DNA of 6,748 bases, taken from contig MGRY01000170.1 of NCBI GenBank assembly GCA_001799045.1, positions 1 to 6,748 on the forward strand. Reading direction: 5' to 3'. The notes beneath the pieces are model-generated. The model did no database searches. It had not been told where the DNA came from and saw nothing but the letters and a program-made list of their open reading frames with translations. The translations under genes and the position numbers were made by a program. This document shows, piece by piece, positions 5,079-6,748 of this stretch. The stretch is from Deltaproteobacteria bacterium RIFCSPLOWO2_02_56_12. Its GTDB lineage: Bacteria > Desulfobacterota > Binatia > UBA9968. Within the stretch, counting starts at the first letter, position 1. Every line of letters begins with the position of its first letter.

Positions 5079-6020
5079 CTACGCTTCCTGGCTCTCTAAA
5101 AATCTCTCCGCGTCGATAGCGGCCATGCAGCCGGTGCCGGCGGCGGTGACCGCCTGGCGGTAAACGTGATCCTGCACGTCGCCGCAGGCGAAGACACCGG
5201 GGACGTTGGTCGCTGTCCCTTTGCGCGTGATGAGGTATCCGGTCTCGTCCATCTCCAGCTGGCCGACAAAGAGCTTGGTGTTGGGCTCATGGCCGATAGC
5301 CATAAAGACCCCATCGCACTTAAAATCCTGGCTCTTTCCTGTCTTTACGTTCTTAAGCCTCACCCCTTTGACACCGCCCTCCTTCGGGTCGCCGTAAATC
5401 TCTTCCACCACCGAATCCCAGATAAAAGAGATCTTAGGATTTTTCTGCGCGCGCTCCTGCATGATTTTGGAGGCGCGCAGTTTGTCCCGGCGATGGATCA
5501 CGTTTACTTTAGTGGCGAATTTGGTGAGAAAGAGAGCCTCCTCCATGGCGGTGTCCCCTCCCCCTATCAGCGCTACCTCTTTGTCCTTGAAAAAGAAGCC
5601 ATCGCAGGTGGCACAGGCCGATACCCCGTAGCCCATCAGCCTCTTTTCCGACTCTAGACCCAGAAGCTTGGCCGACGCCCCGGTTGCTACGATCAGGGCG
5701 TCGCAGGTGTAAGTCTCCTTACCTACTACAACTTGGAAGGGTCTCTGCTTGAGGTTGATAGCCGTGACATCGCCAAAGATAGTCTTCGTGCCAAAGCGCT
5801 CAGCCTGCTTCTTAAACTCCTCCATCAGCTCCGGCCCCATTATCCCTTTAGGAAAGCCCGGATAGTTCTCTACGTCCGTAGTAATGGTCAATTGGCCCCC
5901 GGGTTGCGAGCCCTCGATGACCAGGGGTTCCAGATTCGCCCGAGCCGCATAGATTGCGGCCGTGAGTCCGGCGGGCCCGGAGCCCAAAATAATGACGCGG
6001 TAATAGCTTTTTTTCTCCAT
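5079..6020 (-). CDS. trxB: Thioredoxin reductase (NADPH)
   Basis: TrxB passes electrons from NADPH through FAD and a redox disulfide to thioredoxin in the cytoplasm. The 313-residue protein has the low-molecular-weight bacterial form: FAD-binding GSGPAG (13-18), GGQLTITTDVENYPGFP (41-57), the redox pair Cys136 and Cys139 in SACATCDG, NADPH-binding GGGDTA (153-158) with HRRDKLRAS (176-184) whose arginines read the 2'-phosphate, and the closing FAD block GVFACGDVQD followed by RQAVTAAGTGC. The ATG at 6020 begins the conserved region; an upstream TTG at 6074 would add 18 unrelated residues and run back into the moaC ribosome-binding site. No Shine-Dalgarno sequence precedes 6020, and a -10-like TATGCT sits so close that the message may be nearly leaderless. 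It diverges from moaC across 56 bases. No thioredoxin gene is in view. Identification is secure. Confidence 0.95.
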   Translation of the reverse strand: MEKKSYYRVIILGSGPAGLTAAIYAARANLEPLVIEGSQPGGQLTITTDVENYPGFPKGIMGPELMEEFKKQAERFGTKTIFGDVTAINLKQRPFQVVVGKETYTCDALIVATGASAKLLGLESEKRLMGYGVSACATCDGFFFKDKEVALIGGGDTAMEEALFLTKFATKVNVIHRRDKLRASKIMQERAQKNPKISFIWDSVVEEIYGDPKEGGVKGVRLKNVKTGKSQDFKCDGVFMAIGHEPNTKLFVGQLEMDETGYLITRKGTATNVPGVFACGDVQDHVYRQAVTAAGTGCMAAIDAERFLESQEA

Positions 6021-6076
6021 GGTTTTTATGTAGCATAAAAAAATTCCCGGTGAAAGATAACCCACAGGAGGCAAAA
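6021..6076. promoter_or_regulatory. Compact divergent trxB-moaC promoter region
   Basis: Only 56 bases separate the two start codons. On the minus strand TATGCT (four of six -10 matches) is preceded after 17 bases by TTATCT (three of six -35 matches), which would put the trxB transcript start within a few bases of its ATG. On the plus strand the half nearest moaC is occupied by its ribosome-binding site, so its promoter must lie in the remaining bases or inside trxB. A molybdenum cofactor riboswitch would not fit here. Confidence 0.3.
6066..6071 (+). promoter_or_regulatory. Strong Shine-Dalgarno sequence of moaC
   Basis: AGGAGG matches the 16S rRNA tail fully and ends 5 bases before the ATG at 6077. 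It decides the moaC start against an upstream in-frame start at 6050. Confidence 0.85.
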
Positions 6077-6556
6077 ATGGCTAAGCTCACCCACTTAGAT
6101 GCAGAAGGGCGGGCCCGGATGGTGGATGTAACGGAAAAGGATGTAACCAGCAGGGTCGCTGTCGCCCGCGGCGCCGTGTGGATGCGGCCTGAAACCCTTG
6201 GTCTCATCCTGGAGAAAAAAGTCGAGAAGGGCGATGTCTTCTCAGTTGCGCGGGTCGCCGGAATTATGGCCGCGAAGAAAACCCCGGAGCTTATTCCCAT
6301 GTGCCATCCCCTCAACCTCACCTCAGTGGAAATTTTCCTTACTCCCGAGCAGAATCCCGCCCGCGTGGAGATCGAGGCGATCGTCAAGGTCAGCGGGAAA
6401 ACGGGAGTGGAGATGGAGGCGATGACGGCGGTGTCGGTCTGCGGTTTGACGATTTATGACATGTGCAAAGCGGTGGACCGGGAGATGTCGATTGGCGAGA
6501 TCCGTCTGGTTAAAAAGAGCGGGGGCAAGAGCGGGACGTTTATCCGGAAAGAATAG
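6077..6556 (+). CDS. moaC: Cyclic pyranopterin monophosphate synthase MoaC
   Basis: MoaC converts the 3',8-cyclo-GTP made by the radical-SAM enzyme MoaA into cyclic pyranopterin monophosphate, the first stable intermediate of molybdenum cofactor synthesis, in the cytoplasm. The 159 residues match the family length. Diagnostic stretches are MVDVTEKDVTSRVAVARG (15-32), AAKKTPELIPMCHPLNLT (65-82), VSGKTGVEMEAMTAVSVC (105-122) and LTIYDMCKAVDR (124-135), then KKSGGKSGTF near the end. His77, Asp128 and Lys131 fall at the same numbers as the active-site residues of the E. coli enzyme. The start is fixed by the AGGAGG site. No moaA, moaD, moaE or mog gene is visible downstream within the window. The organism probably makes molybdoenzymes. 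Identification is secure. Confidence 0.95.
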   Translation: MAKLTHLDAEGRARMVDVTEKDVTSRVAVARGAVWMRPETLGLILEKKVEKGDVFSVARVAGIMAAKKTPELIPMCHPLNLTSVEIFLTPEQNPARVEIEAIVKVSGKTGVEMEAMTAVSVCGLTIYDMCKAVDREMSIGEIRLVKKSGGKSGTFIRKE

Positions 6557-6607
6557 GCGTATAACCTGCTCCGAGGGGACGAGTCTTCCGAGCGCAGCCG
6601 ATGGGAC

Positions 6608-6647
6608 ACTACCTTGAGGGCCACCGCCCCGTCCTCCCCTAGGTGGT
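6608..6647 (+). terminator. Imperfect hairpin downstream of moaC, possible weak terminator
   Basis: ACTACCT (6608-6614) pairs with AGGTGGT (6641-6647) with one G-T pair, and AGGG inside the left arm can pair with CCCT inside the right arm across a small bulge, leaving a C-rich loop of about 16 bases. It lies 51 bases beyond the moaC stop. The tail ATTCTATAGG is only modestly T-rich, so it is a poor intrinsic terminator. The other bases from 6557 to the window end show no gene I can support. Confidence 0.25.
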
Positions 6648-6748
6648 ATTCTATAGGTCGGGGCCTGCAAGCAATCTTTCTACTCCTACGTCTGCGCTCC
6701 TCTTCCTCGCCCCCTCGGAGCCCACCCAGCCCTCTTTCGTTCCCAGGG

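Noticed and set aside
5166..5657. Plus-strand open frame of 163 codons inside the trxB region
   Set aside because: It is the reverse reading of trxB, whose motifs are complete on the minus strand.
6021..6074. Upstream TTG start for trxB
   Set aside because: The added 18 residues are not TrxB-like and are read through the moaC ribosome-binding site region.
6323..6670. Minus-strand open frame of 115 codons covering the end of moaC
   Set aside because: Most of it is antisense to conserved MoaC residues, and the start is a TTG without a ribosome-binding site.
1..6748. CRISPR array, tRNA, rRNA, transposase or integrase
   Set aside because: No regularly spaced repeats, cloverleaf, ribosomal RNA stretch or recombinase motif was seen on either strand.

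Overview
This is bacterial chromosome of ordinary housekeeping content, moderately GC-rich, with a small accessory patch near the middle. Gene content (an ABC-type solute-binding protein, HisF, an M28 peptidase, a PYROXD2-like FAD oxidoreductase, a nucleotidyltransferase pair, TrxB and MoaC) fits an uncultured environmental bacterium of the deltaproteobacterial, Methylomirabilota or Rokubacteria kind. That placement is an impression from gene style, not a measurement.

Layout. Bases 1-311 (minus strand) hold the first 103 codons of an exported solute-binding protein cut by the window edge. A divergent intergenic region (312-631) separates it from a plus-strand run: hisF (632-1396), an M28 metallopeptidase whose ATG overlaps the hisF stop (1393-2259), and an FAD-dependent oxidoreductase six bases later (2265-3863). 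These three are probably one transcription unit. hisF stands alone, with no other his gene in view.

The accessory patch follows. A 70-residue protein (3897-4109) overlaps a 149-residue AbiEii/MNT/DUF6036-like nucleotidyltransferase (4042-4491) by 68 bases, an arrangement resembling a toxin-antitoxin pair. Directly after it lies a decayed gene end (about 4501-4719) whose product matches the last ~50 residues of the intact oxidoreductase upstream, interrupted by a one-base deletion. The pair is therefore bracketed by two diverged versions of the same gene end. The next 359 bases (4720-5078) have no convincing gene. They hold a short minus-strand open stretch with an NPPY motif and a probable trxB terminator.

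The last third returns to core genes. trxB, thioredoxin reductase (5079-6020, minus), and moaC, a molybdenum cofactor enzyme (6077-6556, plus), diverge from a 56-base gap. moaC has a textbook ribosome-binding site and trxB has none visible. The final 192 bases hold no recognisable gene.

No rRNA, tRNA, CRISPR array, transposase or complete insertion sequence was seen. The most interesting part is 3864-4936: the overlapping nucleotidyltransferase pair, the duplicated and decayed oxidoreductase tail, and the orphan minus-strand fragment.
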